Source of the DNA: Clostridia bacterium
GTDB lineage: Bacteria > Bacillota > Clostridia > Christensenellales > Borkfalkiaceae
Length of the DNA stretch: 43,509 bases
Reading direction: 5' to 3'
Assembly: GCA_017505465.1 (NCBI GenBank)
Contig: JAFVPE010000003.1
Coordinates: forward strand, 1 to 43,509
Part shown: positions 8,764 through 17,400 of the stretch, piece by piece
Numbering within the stretch: position 1 is the stretch's first letter
How the letters are laid out: each line of letters starts with the position of its first letter
Position numbers and translations under genes: made by a program
Notes under the pieces: generated by a model
What the model was told of the DNA's origin: nothing
Seen by the model: the letters and a program-made list of their open reading frames with translations, nothing else
The model's database searches: none

Positions 8764-10176
8764 TTAATTTTTTTGTTCGGATATTTTGCGATCGTATTTA
8801 CTTTCGCCGCCCGCAGTGGGGATTTCCGTGGGATAATTCCCGTTAAAGCAAGCTGCACAATAGCCTTTGCAGTTGCCCCCTTCCGCAAGCTTATACACGT
8901 CTTCCAAAGGCAGGAATCCTACGGAATCCGCCCCAAAAATACGCGCCATTTCTTCTTTCGTGTGATTGCACGCAATAAGTACTTCTCTCGAAGCGATATC
9001 CGTGCCGTAATAGCAGGGATTCAAAAATTCGGGCGCTGTCGAGCGAACGTGAATTTCCTTTGCGCCTGCGTCGCGGAGCAAACGTACCACGCGCGCCATA
9101 GTCGTTCCGCGAACGATAGAATCGTCTACGAGAATCACTCGCTTGCCTTCCACCGTTTCACGAACGGGGTTGAGCTTGATGCGCACCTTATCTTCACGCA
9201 AGTTTTGACCAGGATCGATGAACGTTCTGCCGATATATTTATTCTTGATAAGTCCCAGTCCGTAAGGAATACCCGAAGTCTCTGCATATCCGATTGCTGC
9301 ATCAATCCCCGAATCGGGAGCGCCAATAACGACGTCCGCTTCCACGGGACTCGCCTTAGCGAGCATTGCGCCTGCACGCTTTCTTGCAAGATGCACGGAG
9401 CAATTTGCGATAATCGAATCGGGGCGGGCGGTGTAGAGATATTCAAACACGCACATTCTTTCGGGAGCTGTGCCGCAATGGTCTTCTATTGAACGAATGC
9501 CGTCCTTGTTGAATACAATAATTTCGCCTGCTTTCACGTCGCGAACAAAGGTTGCGCCAACAGAATTGAGCGCGCAAGACTCGCTTGATACAACATATTC
9601 GCCGTCACTGCGCTGTCCAAAACACAACGGCTTGAAGCCGTAGGCATCACGGGCTACAATCAACTTTTGCGGCGACATAATCACCAAGGAATACGCCCCT
9701 TTAAGCCTTGCCATTGCCTTACAAACCGCTTCTTCAATGGAAGCCGAGCGGATACGCTCCTTGATGATGACCGCTGAAATCAATTCCGCATCGTTGCCCG
9801 TATGAAAGATAGAGCCTTGCAGTTCCATTTCCGTTTTCAATTCAGCACTATTCACGAGCTTGCCGTCAAGCGAAATTGCCAATCTGCCTTTACTATGATT
9901 GACAACAATCGGCTCGGCATTAATACGGTCTTTGGTGTCGGACGTACCGTAACGAACGTTGCCTACGGCAATCTGCCCAAGACCGAGTTGTTTCAGAACG
10001 GCAGGAGTAAATACTTCGTTTACCAAGCCCGAATCCTTATAAGCGTGGAACACACCGTCGTCGTTTACCACAATGCCGCAGGACGCTTGTCCTCGATGCT
10101 GTAATGCATACAGTCCATAGTAAACGCTTGATGCGACGCTTGCCGTTTCCGTGCCGAAAATCCCGAATACCGCCAT
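8764..10176 (-). CDS. purF: Amidophosphoribosyltransferase with degenerate glutaminase site
   Basis: A 470-residue enzyme of the PurF family for the first committed step, PRPP plus an amino donor to phosphoribosylamine. The phosphoribosyltransferase half is intact: the PRPP loop VILVDDSIVRGTT spans residues 347-359. Cysteines C242, C388, C440 and C443 match the 4Fe-4S ligand pattern of the Bacillus-type enzyme. The N-terminal glutaminase half is altered. Family members expose Cys1 in CGVFGI, but here the chain begins M-A-V-F-G-I-F-G with no cysteine, and the oxyanion-hole motif HNGNL reads LDGKL (103-107). The Gln-carboxylate arginine R75 and D129 remain. The start is firm: GGGGG lies upstream, the ATG is one base past the purC stop, and an in-frame stop lies five codons upstream. 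I infer an ammonia-dependent enzyme. Confidence 0.95.
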   Translation of the reverse strand: MAVFGIFGTETASVASSVYYGLYALQHRGQASCGIVVNDDGVFHAYKDSGLVNEVFTPAVLKQLGLGQIAVGNVRYGTSDTKDRINAEPIVVNHSKGRLAISLDGKLVNSAELKTEMELQGSIFHTGNDAELISAVIIKERIRSASIEEAVCKAMARLKGAYSLVIMSPQKLIVARDAYGFKPLCFGQRSDGEYVVSSESCALNSVGATFVRDVKAGEIIVFNKDGIRSIEDHCGTAPERMCVFEYLYTARPDSIIANCSVHLARKRAGAMLAKASPVEADVVIGAPDSGIDAAIGYAETSGIPYGLGLIKNKYIGRTFIDPGQNLREDKVRIKLNPVRETVEGKRVILVDDSIVRGTTMARVVRLLRDAGAKEIHVRSTAPEFLNPCYYGTDIASREVLIACNHTKEEMARIFGADSVGFLPLEDVYKLAEGGNCKGYCAACFNGNYPTEIPTAGGESKYDRKISEQKN

Positions 10177-10177
10177 A

Positions 10178-10888
10178 TTAGTCCCCCATCAGGCGTCTCA
10201 TCATTTCTTGGTATGCGCCTTCTACGCCGCCAAGGTCACGACGGAAACGGTCCTTGTCGAGCTTTTCGCCCGTCGTGGAATCCCAAAAACGGCAGGTGTC
10301 GGGGGATATTTCATCTGCGAGTACAATTTCGCCATCCACCGTCTTACCGAATTCAATTTTGAAGTCTACGAGGGTAACGTTGAGTTTCTTGAAATATTCT
10401 TTAAGCACTTCGTTGATCTTGAACGCCATCGATTTTACAAGCGCGATTTCATCCTTCGTCGCAAGCTTGAGCGCCAACGCGTGATATTCGTTGAGCAAGG
10501 GATCGCCAAGATCGTCGTTCTTATAGGAAAATTCAATCGTAGGTTCGTCGAACACAATGCCTTCCGCTACGCCGTAATGCTTCGCAAACGAGCCTGCGGA
10601 AATGTTACGAATGATAACTTCCAAAGGAAGAATGGTAACCTTCTTTACGAGCGTATCTCTATCGGAAAGCTCTTCTACGAAATGGGTTTTTACCCCCTGC
10701 TTTTCAAGGATTTGCATAAGGAAGTTGCTCATTTTGTTGTTGATGACGCCCTTGCCTTCAATCGTGCCCTTCTTCAAGCCGTTGAATGCCGTAGCATCGT
10801 CCTTGTAAGATACGATTACAAGGGACTTGTCGTCCGTTGCATACACTTTTTTTGCCTTGCCTTCGTAAAGCTGTTCTTTCTTTTCCAT
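10178..10888 (-). CDS. purC: SAICAR synthetase
   Basis: A 236-residue ATP-dependent ligase joining CAIR and aspartate to SAICAR (step 7). It starts [16 protein letters not shown], the standard N-terminal ATP-binding segment. It also contains [17 protein letters not shown], the core [10 protein letters not shown] and [12 protein letters not shown]. Length is typical for the bacterial short form. GGAG lies 7 bases upstream of the ATG. It follows purE after 67 bases and its stop codon is one base before the purF ATG, indicating translational coupling. Confidence 0.97.
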   Translation of the reverse strand: MEKKEQLYEGKAKKVYATDDKSLVIVSYKDDATAFNGLKKGTIEGKGVINNKMSNFLMQILEKQGVKTHFVEELSDRDTLVKKVTILPLEVIIRNISAGSFAKHYGVAEGIVFDEPTIEFSYKNDDLGDPLLNEYHALALKLATKDEIALVKSMAFKINEVLKEYFKKLNVTLVDFKIEFGKTVDGEIVLADEISPDTCRFWDSTTGEKLDKDRFRRDLGGVEGAYQEMMRRLMGD

Positions 10889-10955
10889 AATGATTCTCCG
10901 TTTATATTAAAATTTTTATTTTCATTGGTTGATACTGCGAAAAATCGCCTTTTCG

Positions 10956-11444
10956 TTAAAGCATTTCTTGCAAAGCTACGTCGTCGGCGTTGATTTTCGC
11001 CTTCATATTCTCTTTGTATTCCGCGAGTTTATCCGCAATTTCGGGATATTTGATGCCCAAAATTTGCAAGGCAAGCAAGCCTGCGTTTTCACCGCCGTTT
11101 ACCCCTACCGTTGCTACGGGAATTCCCGAAGGCATTTGCACGATGGACAAAAGACTGTCCAAGCCGCCCATCATATCCGTCTTGACGGGCAAACCGATAA
11201 CGGGAAGAGTCGTGAGCGCCGCAATCACGCCGCCAAGGTGCGCCGCTTTGCCTGCTGCACAAATAATGACTTCCATGCCGTTGGCTCTTGCATTCGCTGC
11301 AAATTCATGTGCTTCGTCGGGTGTACGGTGTGCGGAAATGACGCGAACTTCCGTTTCCACCCCAAACTTTTTCAATACCGCGACCGCAGGTTTTACCACG
11401 TCGAAATCCGATTTGCTACCCATTAAAATGCCGACTTTACTCAT
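10956..11444 (-). CDS. purE: N5-carboxyaminoimidazole ribonucleotide mutase, class I PurE
   Basis: A 162-residue class I PurE acting at step 6. MGSKSDFDVVK forms the phosphate-binding start, SAHRTPDEAHEF is the catalytic histidine segment, and IICAAGKAAHLGGVIAALT and SIVQMPSGIPVATV complete the core. Class I enzymes normally use N5-CAIR made by PurK, yet no purK is next to it. First gene of the operon. AAGGAG lies 8 bases before the ATG, and a terminator-like hairpin lies about 40 bases upstream. Confidence 0.96.
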   Translation of the reverse strand: MSKVGILMGSKSDFDVVKPAVAVLKKFGVETEVRVISAHRTPDEAHEFAANARANGMEVIICAAGKAAHLGGVIAALTTLPVIGLPVKTDMMGGLDSLLSIVQMPSGIPVATVGVNGGENAGLLALQILGIKYPEIADKLAEYKENMKAKINADDVALQEML

Positions 11445-11469
11445 CTTGTTTACTCCTTAAAGTATTGTA

Positions 11470-11507
11470 ATAAAATCAAAATGGAGCGCAATGTTAGATT
11501 GCACTCC
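11470..11507 (-). terminator. Terminator-like hairpin in the pur leader
   Basis: GGAGTGCAAT-CTAAC-ATTGCGCTCC forms a 10-bp stem (11483-11507) on the minus strand, followed by the U-rich stretch ATTTTGATTTTATT. It lies inside the purE leader, between the only clear promoter and the purE ribosome-binding site. It could act as an attenuator of the pur operon or as a terminator of the small ORF whose stop codon sits in its loop. Confidence 0.6.
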
Positions 11508-11640
11508 AAGTATTAAACGTTATTTGCCGCGTGAAAAGCGTGTTATACGCCCCCGAAAAACACGCGCCGCCGCCCAAGGCTTTGCGCGTTGAAAACACCT
11601 TCTTGAAAATTTGTTTTCCCGTTTTGCAGACGTATTCCAT
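11494..11640 (-). CDS. Possible leader ORF upstream of purE (48 residues)
   Basis: A small ORF with ATG at 11640 and the good Shine-Dalgarno GCGAGG 8 bases upstream; a GTG start at 11685 would give 63 residues with a poorer site. The product begins MEYVCKTGKQIFKKVFSTRK and ends FNTWSAI, and I recognise no family. It lies wholly within the purine leader transcript, and its TAA (11494-11496) is in the loop of the terminator-like hairpin. A ribosome stopping there would keep the hairpin open, so it may be a translation-sensitive leader rather than a functional protein. It could also be a chance ORF. Confidence 0.4.
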   Translation of the reverse strand: MEYVCKTGKQIFKKVFSTRKALGGGACFSGAYNTLFTRQITFNTWSAI

Positions 11641-11696
11641 AAAAGCGACCTCGCAGACTTGCAACACTTTCCCTTTCGCCTTCACCCTACTTTTTT

Positions 11697-11725
11697 ATTA
11701 TAGCAAACCTTTTTGAAAAAGGCAA
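11697..11725 (-). promoter_or_regulatory. Promoter of the purine operon
   Basis: The minus strand has -35 TTGCCT (11720-11725), a 17-bp spacer and -10 TATAAT (11697-11702). The predicted transcript starts near 11690, giving a leader of about 245 bases before purE. I found no match in the leader to the purine, THF or ZTP riboswitch cores I can recall, and no clear PurR box. Confidence 0.75.
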
Positions 11726-11800
11726 CTACCCGACAAAAATTTTCCTATGCGTTTCGCTTTGTGATTTTTTCACAAATGCATGAAAATATATTACTTTTTA

Positions 11801-12574
11801 TCAAAGTTCTGCGCGGCAAGAGAAGAGATAACCGAGCCCGAAGAATAAGAGCGCATAAGCAAGTCCGCCGATCGTACAACCGACAATCCAGCCGTTACCT
11901 ACCGTCAAAGAGGAAAGGCGGGAAAGCATTCCCGAAAGCCAAAGCGCACTTATTGCAAAATCGGGATTCAATTCCATCGTGAATATATCTATAAATACGA
12001 AAACAATTTCCAAAACCATCGGCGCGACAAGCGACAGTACAAGCGCAGGCCCCGTCTTACGGAAAAGATGGCAAAACATAAAATACAAGCCTAAAAACGC
12101 CAAACAAATCACATATTGCCCTAAAAGCAACACGATTGTTTTGCCGACGTGATCCCAAGTAAAGCCAAAGAAAGCACCGCTAAGGAGCCAATTAAAAAGC
12201 ACTACCGCCACGTACATAATGGTCATAGAAAAAAGCGCAATAAGCATTTTTCCAAAATAGACTTTGGTGCGAGAATACCCGCGGGCGTACACGTTTTTAA
12301 TCGTTTGCTGCCCGTAATCTTGACAAGCGGTCATTGCAACGTACAAGCCTAAAATCATGGTAATGGATGAATTCGCCGCCGCGGCAACCGTCATACTTTC
12401 CGACGTGTACCCCATCATCGCCATCATTTCCAAATCCATCATATCGTCCATCCACATAACCGCTTTAATCGTGAGTACGGAAATCAAGGTCATCGCAAGC
12501 AAAACGCCAAGAAAAATGTAAAAGCTCTTTTGTTTTTTCCATTTTGCAAATTCAAATTTCAACATATTCTTCAT
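11801..12574 (-). CDS. ABC-2 type transporter permease
   Basis: A 257-residue integral membrane protein with a cytoplasmic start rich in K and W (FEFAKWKKQKSFYIF) and about six hydrophobic segments, the usual layout of ABC-2 permeases. The region after the second segment (CQDYGQQTIKNVYARGYSRTKVYFGK) matches the conserved cytoplasmic loop of the bacitracin/lantibiotic-type subfamily. Its ATG overlaps the TGA of the upstream ATPase by 4 bp, so the two are translationally coupled and should form one transporter. The substrate is unknown; relatives act in antibiotic self-protection or peptide export. Confidence 0.9.
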   Translation of the reverse strand: MKNMLKFEFAKWKKQKSFYIFLGVLLAMTLISVLTIKAVMWMDDMMDLEMMAMMGYTSESMTVAAAANSSITMILGLYVAMTACQDYGQQTIKNVYARGYSRTKVYFGKMLIALFSMTIMYVAVVLFNWLLSGAFFGFTWDHVGKTIVLLLGQYVICLAFLGLYFMFCHLFRKTGPALVLSLVAPMVLEIVFVFIDIFTMELNPDFAISALWLSGMLSRLSSLTVGNGWIVGCTIGGLAYALLFFGLGYLFSCRAEL

Positions 12575-13467
12575 TGTTCTTGTCCCACCTTTTCAATAAA
12601 GAATTCTTCGAAACTCTCGTTCGTCGTTACGATTTCATACACGCGCACGTCCTCCTGTACGAGCGCCTTGTTTTCTTCGGAAAGATCGTCCACGTCACTA
12701 AATATTTTAAGGGAGCCTTCCGCCGTTTCCAAATGGATTTCGGGGTGGCGTTCCGTCAAAACCGCCTTCGCTTTTTCCACGTCGTCGACAACGATTTTTA
12801 TACTCTTACGACACTTTGCGCGGAGCTCTTCCGCTGAAATTTCTTCCACCAACACGCCGTTATTCATAATGCCGTACGTCGTTGCTACCTTGCCCAATTC
12901 ATCGAGCAAATGGCTCGATACAACGAAGGTTACCCCCTTGTTTTTGAGTTCTATAATAATATCTCTAATCTCTTTAATCCCTGCAGGATCCAAGCCGTTT
13001 GTCGGCTCGTCAAGAATAAGAATTTCGGGATTTCCAAGCAAGGCAACCGCAATTCCCAAGCGTTGTTTCATACCAAGGGAAAACGCACCCGCCTTCTTCT
13101 TGCCCGTATCGCCAAGCCCTACGAACTCCAAAAGCGGCTGTATTTCCTCTTGAGGAGTCCCAAATAGCAAGGAAAAACGGGACAAATTCTCATAAGCCGT
13201 CGCGTCTTTATATAACCCTGGAATTTCCACCAAAGAGCCGACCTTTTTACGCCCTTCATCCAAGTTGTTCGAACCAAAAAGACGAATGCTCCCTTCGTTT
13301 GCACGCACAAGCCCTAAAATAAGCTTCATTAGGGTGGTTTTCCCTGCGCCGTTTCTGCCGATTAAGCCGTAAATGTCCCCACGGCGCACGTGCATAGACA
13401 CCTTGTTTACCGCACTCTTTTTGCCGTAAATTTTGCTTACGGCGGTTGTTTCAATTACGTATTCCAT
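12571..13467 (-). CDS. ABC transporter ATP-binding protein, BcrA-like
   Basis: A 298-residue ATPase subunit with Walker A GRNGAGKTT (residues 37-45), signature FSLGMKQRL, Walker B ILILDEPTNGLD and switch histidine in SSHLLDEL. The C-terminal ~80 residues after the ATPase fold form the accessory domain typical of DrrA/BcrA-type exporters. Together with the overlapping permease it makes a two-gene efflux or resistance transporter. The start at 13467 has AAGGAG 5 bases upstream. Expression is from the strong promoter 40 bases upstream. No two-component or sensor gene is adjacent. Confidence 0.93.
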   Translation of the reverse strand: MEYVIETTAVSKIYGKKSAVNKVSMHVRRGDIYGLIGRNGAGKTTLMKLILGLVRANEGSIRLFGSNNLDEGRKKVGSLVEIPGLYKDATAYENLSRFSLLFGTPQEEIQPLLEFVGLGDTGKKKAGAFSLGMKQRLGIAVALLGNPEILILDEPTNGLDPAGIKEIRDIIIELKNKGVTFVVSSHLLDELGKVATTYGIMNNGVLVEEISAEELRAKCRKSIKIVVDDVEKAKAVLTERHPEIHLETAEGSLKIFSDVDDLSEENKALVQEDVRVYEIVTTNESFEEFFIEKVGQEQ

Positions 13468-13503
13468 AGCGCTCCTTTAAGCGAGAGTTTTCGCTCTATT
13501 TTC

Positions 13504-13532
13504 ATTATACTCTATAAACGCACGCATGTCAA
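13504..13532 (-). promoter_or_regulatory. Promoter of the ABC exporter pair
   Basis: Perfect sigma-A consensus on the minus strand: -35 TTGACA (13527-13532), 17-bp spacer, -10 TATAAT (13504-13509). The start point is close to 13497. A short inverted repeat AGCGA-N6-TCGCT in the leader precedes the ribosome-binding site and could be a weak operator or 5' stem. Confidence 0.85.
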
Positions 13533-13587
13533 GAAAAACTTTTTTTAAAATAATAACTCGCAGATAGATTTATCCGCGCGCTAGAAA

Positions 13588-14253
13588 TTACAGCTCTTTA
13601 TGCTTCTTGCAAAGCTCCACGAAATAACGAAAAAGAGTCAAACCGTCCGCCGTTTCCACTTCGGTATATTCGGGTGTCATCAACTCGGGGTGGAACTGCA
13701 CGCCAAAATAAGGCTTCACTACGTGTTCAACCCCCTCGATCGTTTTGCCGTCCATTGCAAGCAAGCTCACCTGCAAGCCTTCGCCAAGCTTTTTTAAAGC
13801 TTGATGATGAAAGCTGTTGATAACGAAACGTTCGCCGTAAAGTTTTTCAAATATACTGCCTTTTTTTGCGAATGCTTCGTGCGTGGTTTCTGTGTTTGCA
13901 TCCTTGCGGTGCTCGTCTACGTTTTCAAGGTGTTGAATGAGCGTGCCGCCAAGCGCTACGTTCAAAAGCTGTGCCCCACGGCAAATGCCGAAAATGGGCT
14001 TCCCCGTTGTCATAAACGCTTTGACAAGCGCAAATTCCGCCTCGTCTCTCGCCGCGTCAAACTTCACGCTACCGTTGATTTCTTCCCCGTAATAAGAAGG
14101 TTGAATATCATTGCCGCCACACAGAATAAGTCCGTCGTAATCCACGTTACAGGCAGGCAGGTATTCGACGAATGCTTCTGCACCGCACTTTTCTACCGCG
14201 CGGACGTAGTCTTCCTTCTTCTTATTTGCCGATAATAAAAGTCTTATTGCCAT
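13588..14253 (-). CDS. Class I glutamine amidotransferase-like hydrolase (peptidase C26)
   Basis: A 221-residue cytoplasmic hydrolase of the gamma-glutamyl-gamma-aminobutyrate hydrolase (PuuD-like) family, which cleaves gamma-glutamyl amide bonds. The catalytic triad is visible: C91 in FGICRGAQLLNVALGG, and H188 and E190 in FGVQFHPEL. LILCGGNDIQPSYYGE is the family's N-terminal signature. I chose the ATG at 14253 (MAIRLLLSANKK), preceded by GAGG; a 21-residue upstream extension reads through the promoter region. It is a single-gene transcript between the carbohydrate operon terminator and the ABC exporter. The specific substrate is not evident, since no putrescine or folate genes are adjacent. 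Confidence 0.9.
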   Translation of the reverse strand: MAIRLLLSANKKKEDYVRAVEKCGAEAFVEYLPACNVDYDGLILCGGNDIQPSYYGEEINGSVKFDAARDEAEFALVKAFMTTGKPIFGICRGAQLLNVALGGTLIQHLENVDEHRKDANTETTHEAFAKKGSIFEKLYGERFVINSFHHQALKKLGEGLQVSLLAMDGKTIEGVEHVVKPYFGVQFHPELMTPEYTEVETADGLTLFRYFVELCKKHKEL

Positions 14254-14287
14254 CTTTCCTCTATACCTGATTTTTCTTCCAACGATT

Positions 14288-14316
14288 ATTATAACATAAT
14301 CCGTCAACAATTTCAA
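14288..14316 (-). promoter_or_regulatory. Promoter of the C26 hydrolase gene
   Basis: Minus-strand -35 TTGAAA (14311-14316), 17-bp spacer and -10 TATAAT (14288-14293), with the ATG about 35 bases further on. Confidence 0.7.
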
Positions 14317-14363
14317 CCGTTATTTCATAACATTTGGAAATTCGCCCTTCACGCAAACAAATA

Positions 14364-14396
14364 AAAGCGGCTTACCCTTTCGGATAAGCCGCTTTT
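14364..14396 (-). terminator. Terminator of the carbohydrate operon
   Basis: The 12-bp stem AAAAGCGGCTTA / TAAGCCGCTTTT encloses a loop of about 9 bases, 11 bases beyond the stop codon of the 2948-residue protein. On the minus strand it ends in a T run. It separates the large operon from the C26 hydrolase promoter. Confidence 0.85.
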
Positions 14397-14407
14397 TCTT
14401 GTGTCAA

Positions 14408-17400
14408 TTAAGCGTTTGTGCCAAACCTTACATTTCCAATGAGCACGTTCATATTCGATTGACCAAATTGAATTTCCGTTAAGCTTTCATCACAAATATA
14501 TACTCTTAACGTATATTTCGTTCCAAGCGCACGTCCACCTATTACAACATTGCCACTTGCGTCAAGAACTTGCATCCTCGTATTGCCACCGCTTGCGCCC
14601 GTATCAGGATTATGCTTAGCAAAGCCCGCGCCGTAGGTTGCGTGTTGCGTGCCACCGCTAAGTTCCGCCACGAAATAGCTGCCGTCAAGCATACCGCTCG
14701 AAGTGACTACCCAAGCATTGAAATACCACAAGCCACTCGTAACAACAAAGTCAATATCCACGTAATCGCAAACCGTAGAGTCTACTTTCACAATGGCTCT
14801 ATCGGACCAAGAATCCGTCATTGCTAATTCCACTACGTCGTCCGTCGCCGCAAATCCATACTGTGTTGCGTCGCCTTGATATGCAGACGCTTTCACACGG
14901 CTATCGCCTTGATAGATTTCTGCGCCATATTTGATGCTGCTTGCCGAGAAGTACGTCGTCATGCCAGACTCTGCGATATTCGCAACGTTGAATCTAGTTG
15001 CTCCAGGCATACGCATTTCCAAAACGTAAACGGTATTTGCCTGCAAACTGCTTACCGCATTTCCGTTCTTATCGTAGATACATGCAGCAATGCCGTCCTT
15101 TGCCCACGTGGTAGAACAAGAAACACTGCAATTCGCAAGATCCGTATCCATACCGTCTTTATACGCCCAAACACGGAAGACCTCGCCAGAAGCAATAGCT
15201 TCAGATACTGCAAACTCAATACTTACCTTTGTCTGACTTGCGTCCACAGGAATCTTTGCAAGATATGTTTGTCTATGCAAGTTGTCGGGATAGGTCTCCG
15301 TCTCCCACCACAGTGAGCCTGCCGTCAAATCTTGCGTAACCATTTGTTGTACGAAACTGCCTTCCGCAAAGCCAAGAGCTGTTACGTCGCCATTATAGAG
15401 CGGCATATTCGTCCACGCTTGCTTAATCAACTTCTCAGGCCCATTCGTATAATGAACGTTTGCGTAGTACAACGTCGTACCTGCTTCCACGCCGACATAG
15501 ATACCGTCTATATCGCTAATGCATACGTAAAGCGTGTACATCTTGTTGGCTTGCATGGTATCGGTAATAAAGCCATCATCACCAACAACGTACATTGTCC
15601 TTTCAGTATTCCCTTCGTTAATTACTACCGCACCCGACGGAGTCAAAATATAGCTTGCGCCGCCAACCATACCGCCAGACTTCATAAGCCAAATCGTCAA
15701 GCCCGAAGGATTACTGCTTGCAAAGTTGAATACCAAATAGTTATCTACACTATTATTACCGATCGCTACTCGATCACTCCAAGTATTCGTAGATGCATGT
15801 TCGAAGACGTAATCGTCTGCGCCAAAGCCCATAGATACTTGATCGCCCGTGTATTTAGGCAATACTTCATCCGTTTCTGCACTCTTAACCACTTCGTCAG
15901 GCAACGTAACAACTTGTTCATACTTGATACTGCTTGCTGAGAAGTACGTCGTCATGCCAGACGCCGCAATATTCGCAACGTTGAATCTAGTTGCGCCAAT
16001 CATACGCATTTCCAATACGTAAACGGTATTTGCCTGCAAACTGCTTACCGCATTTCCGTTCTTATCGTAGATACATGCAGCAATGCCGTCCTTTGCCCAC
16101 GTGGTAGAACAAGAAACACCGACATCCTTAAGATAAGTATCACCTTCATACGCCCAAATATGGAAGACCTCGCCAGAAGCAATAGCTTCGGATACTGCAA
16201 ACTCAATGCTAATCTTTGTCTGACTTGCATCCATAGGAATCTTTGCAAGATATGTTTGTCTATGCAAGTTGTCGGGATAGTTCTTCGTATCCCACCACTG
16301 TGAGCCTGCCGTCAAATCTTGCGTAACCATTTGCTGTACGAAACTACCTTCCGCAAAGCCAAGCTCCGTTACTTTACCTGTATAAGAGGGCATTTCTATT
16401 TCGGGATTACCTTGCATGATAATAGTCGCCGGTTTTTCAGCCGCTGCAAACGCGCCGTTATTATACTCGATATTCGCGAAGTAAACAGTACTGCTAGGAA
16501 TAAGCGAAGTAATTTGAATTTCCTTCAAATTAGCGCAAGCCACGTGCAAGTAGTAATGCACACCCGCCGCAATACTCGTGGAAGCATAACCATTTACGTC
16601 GGTGATAAGCGCTATATCCGTCGTTGTCGTCTTAACCGATCCAATAGCAGGGGAACCGTTTGCGCCCCAAATATAGAATATGTCGCTACCCGCCGCAACG
16701 TCAACGGTAGAAACAAATTCAAACGTTACGTAATCTTGCGAAAGTGGAGCATAGATAATAGTTCTAATATTCCACGCATTGTCCCAAGGATTAGCGCTCG
16801 AATTTTCAATCATATAAACCGTCGTATCCGTTTCAAAGCCAAGCGTCGTTACGTCGCCGTCATACGTAGGCATATCTACACGATTATCACCTTGTACTAC
16901 AGGACAAACAGGTTCGCCGTTACCAAAGCTTACGTTCGCAAGATAGATAGTAGAAGCATCTTTGCCAAGCATAATTTGGTCTACTTCTCCCGCTTTAATA
17001 TAAACTCTCAACGTGTAAAGCGTATTCTTGCTCATAAGCGAAGAAGCCATCTTCCCATTCGCGTCAAAGACTTGAATAGCTCTATCCATAACACTTCCAC
17101 TTGCAAGCCTAATATTGCTAGGATCGATAACGTAGAACGAACCGCTATTAAGGAAGTTGCCACCCTTAAGTGCATATAAGAAGAAGTATCCATCGCCTTC
17201 GCCAATCACAAATTGAACGTCAACGTAATCGTAACTAGAAGAATCCACTGCGATTGCCGCTTTATCCGTCGAAGCATTTACGCCTTCGTATTTATATACA
17301 CGAGAGCCTTCTGCAAACCCAAGAGCCGTTTCATCGCCTTCATATACGGTTACTGCATTCACATTTGAGCCGCCGGAAACAACCGTTTCAACAATACCAA

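Noticed and set aside
8764..10176. Missing PurF cysteine explained by a wrong start or frameshift
   Set aside because: An in-frame stop lies five codons upstream of the ATG, the ribosome-binding site fits, and the frame aligns from residue 3 with the family without interruption. The second change (HNGNL to LDGKL) is independent support.
11445..11690. Purine, THF or ZTP riboswitch in the pur leader
   Set aside because: I looked for the conserved cores I remember and could not align them. A covariance-model search of the leader would settle it.
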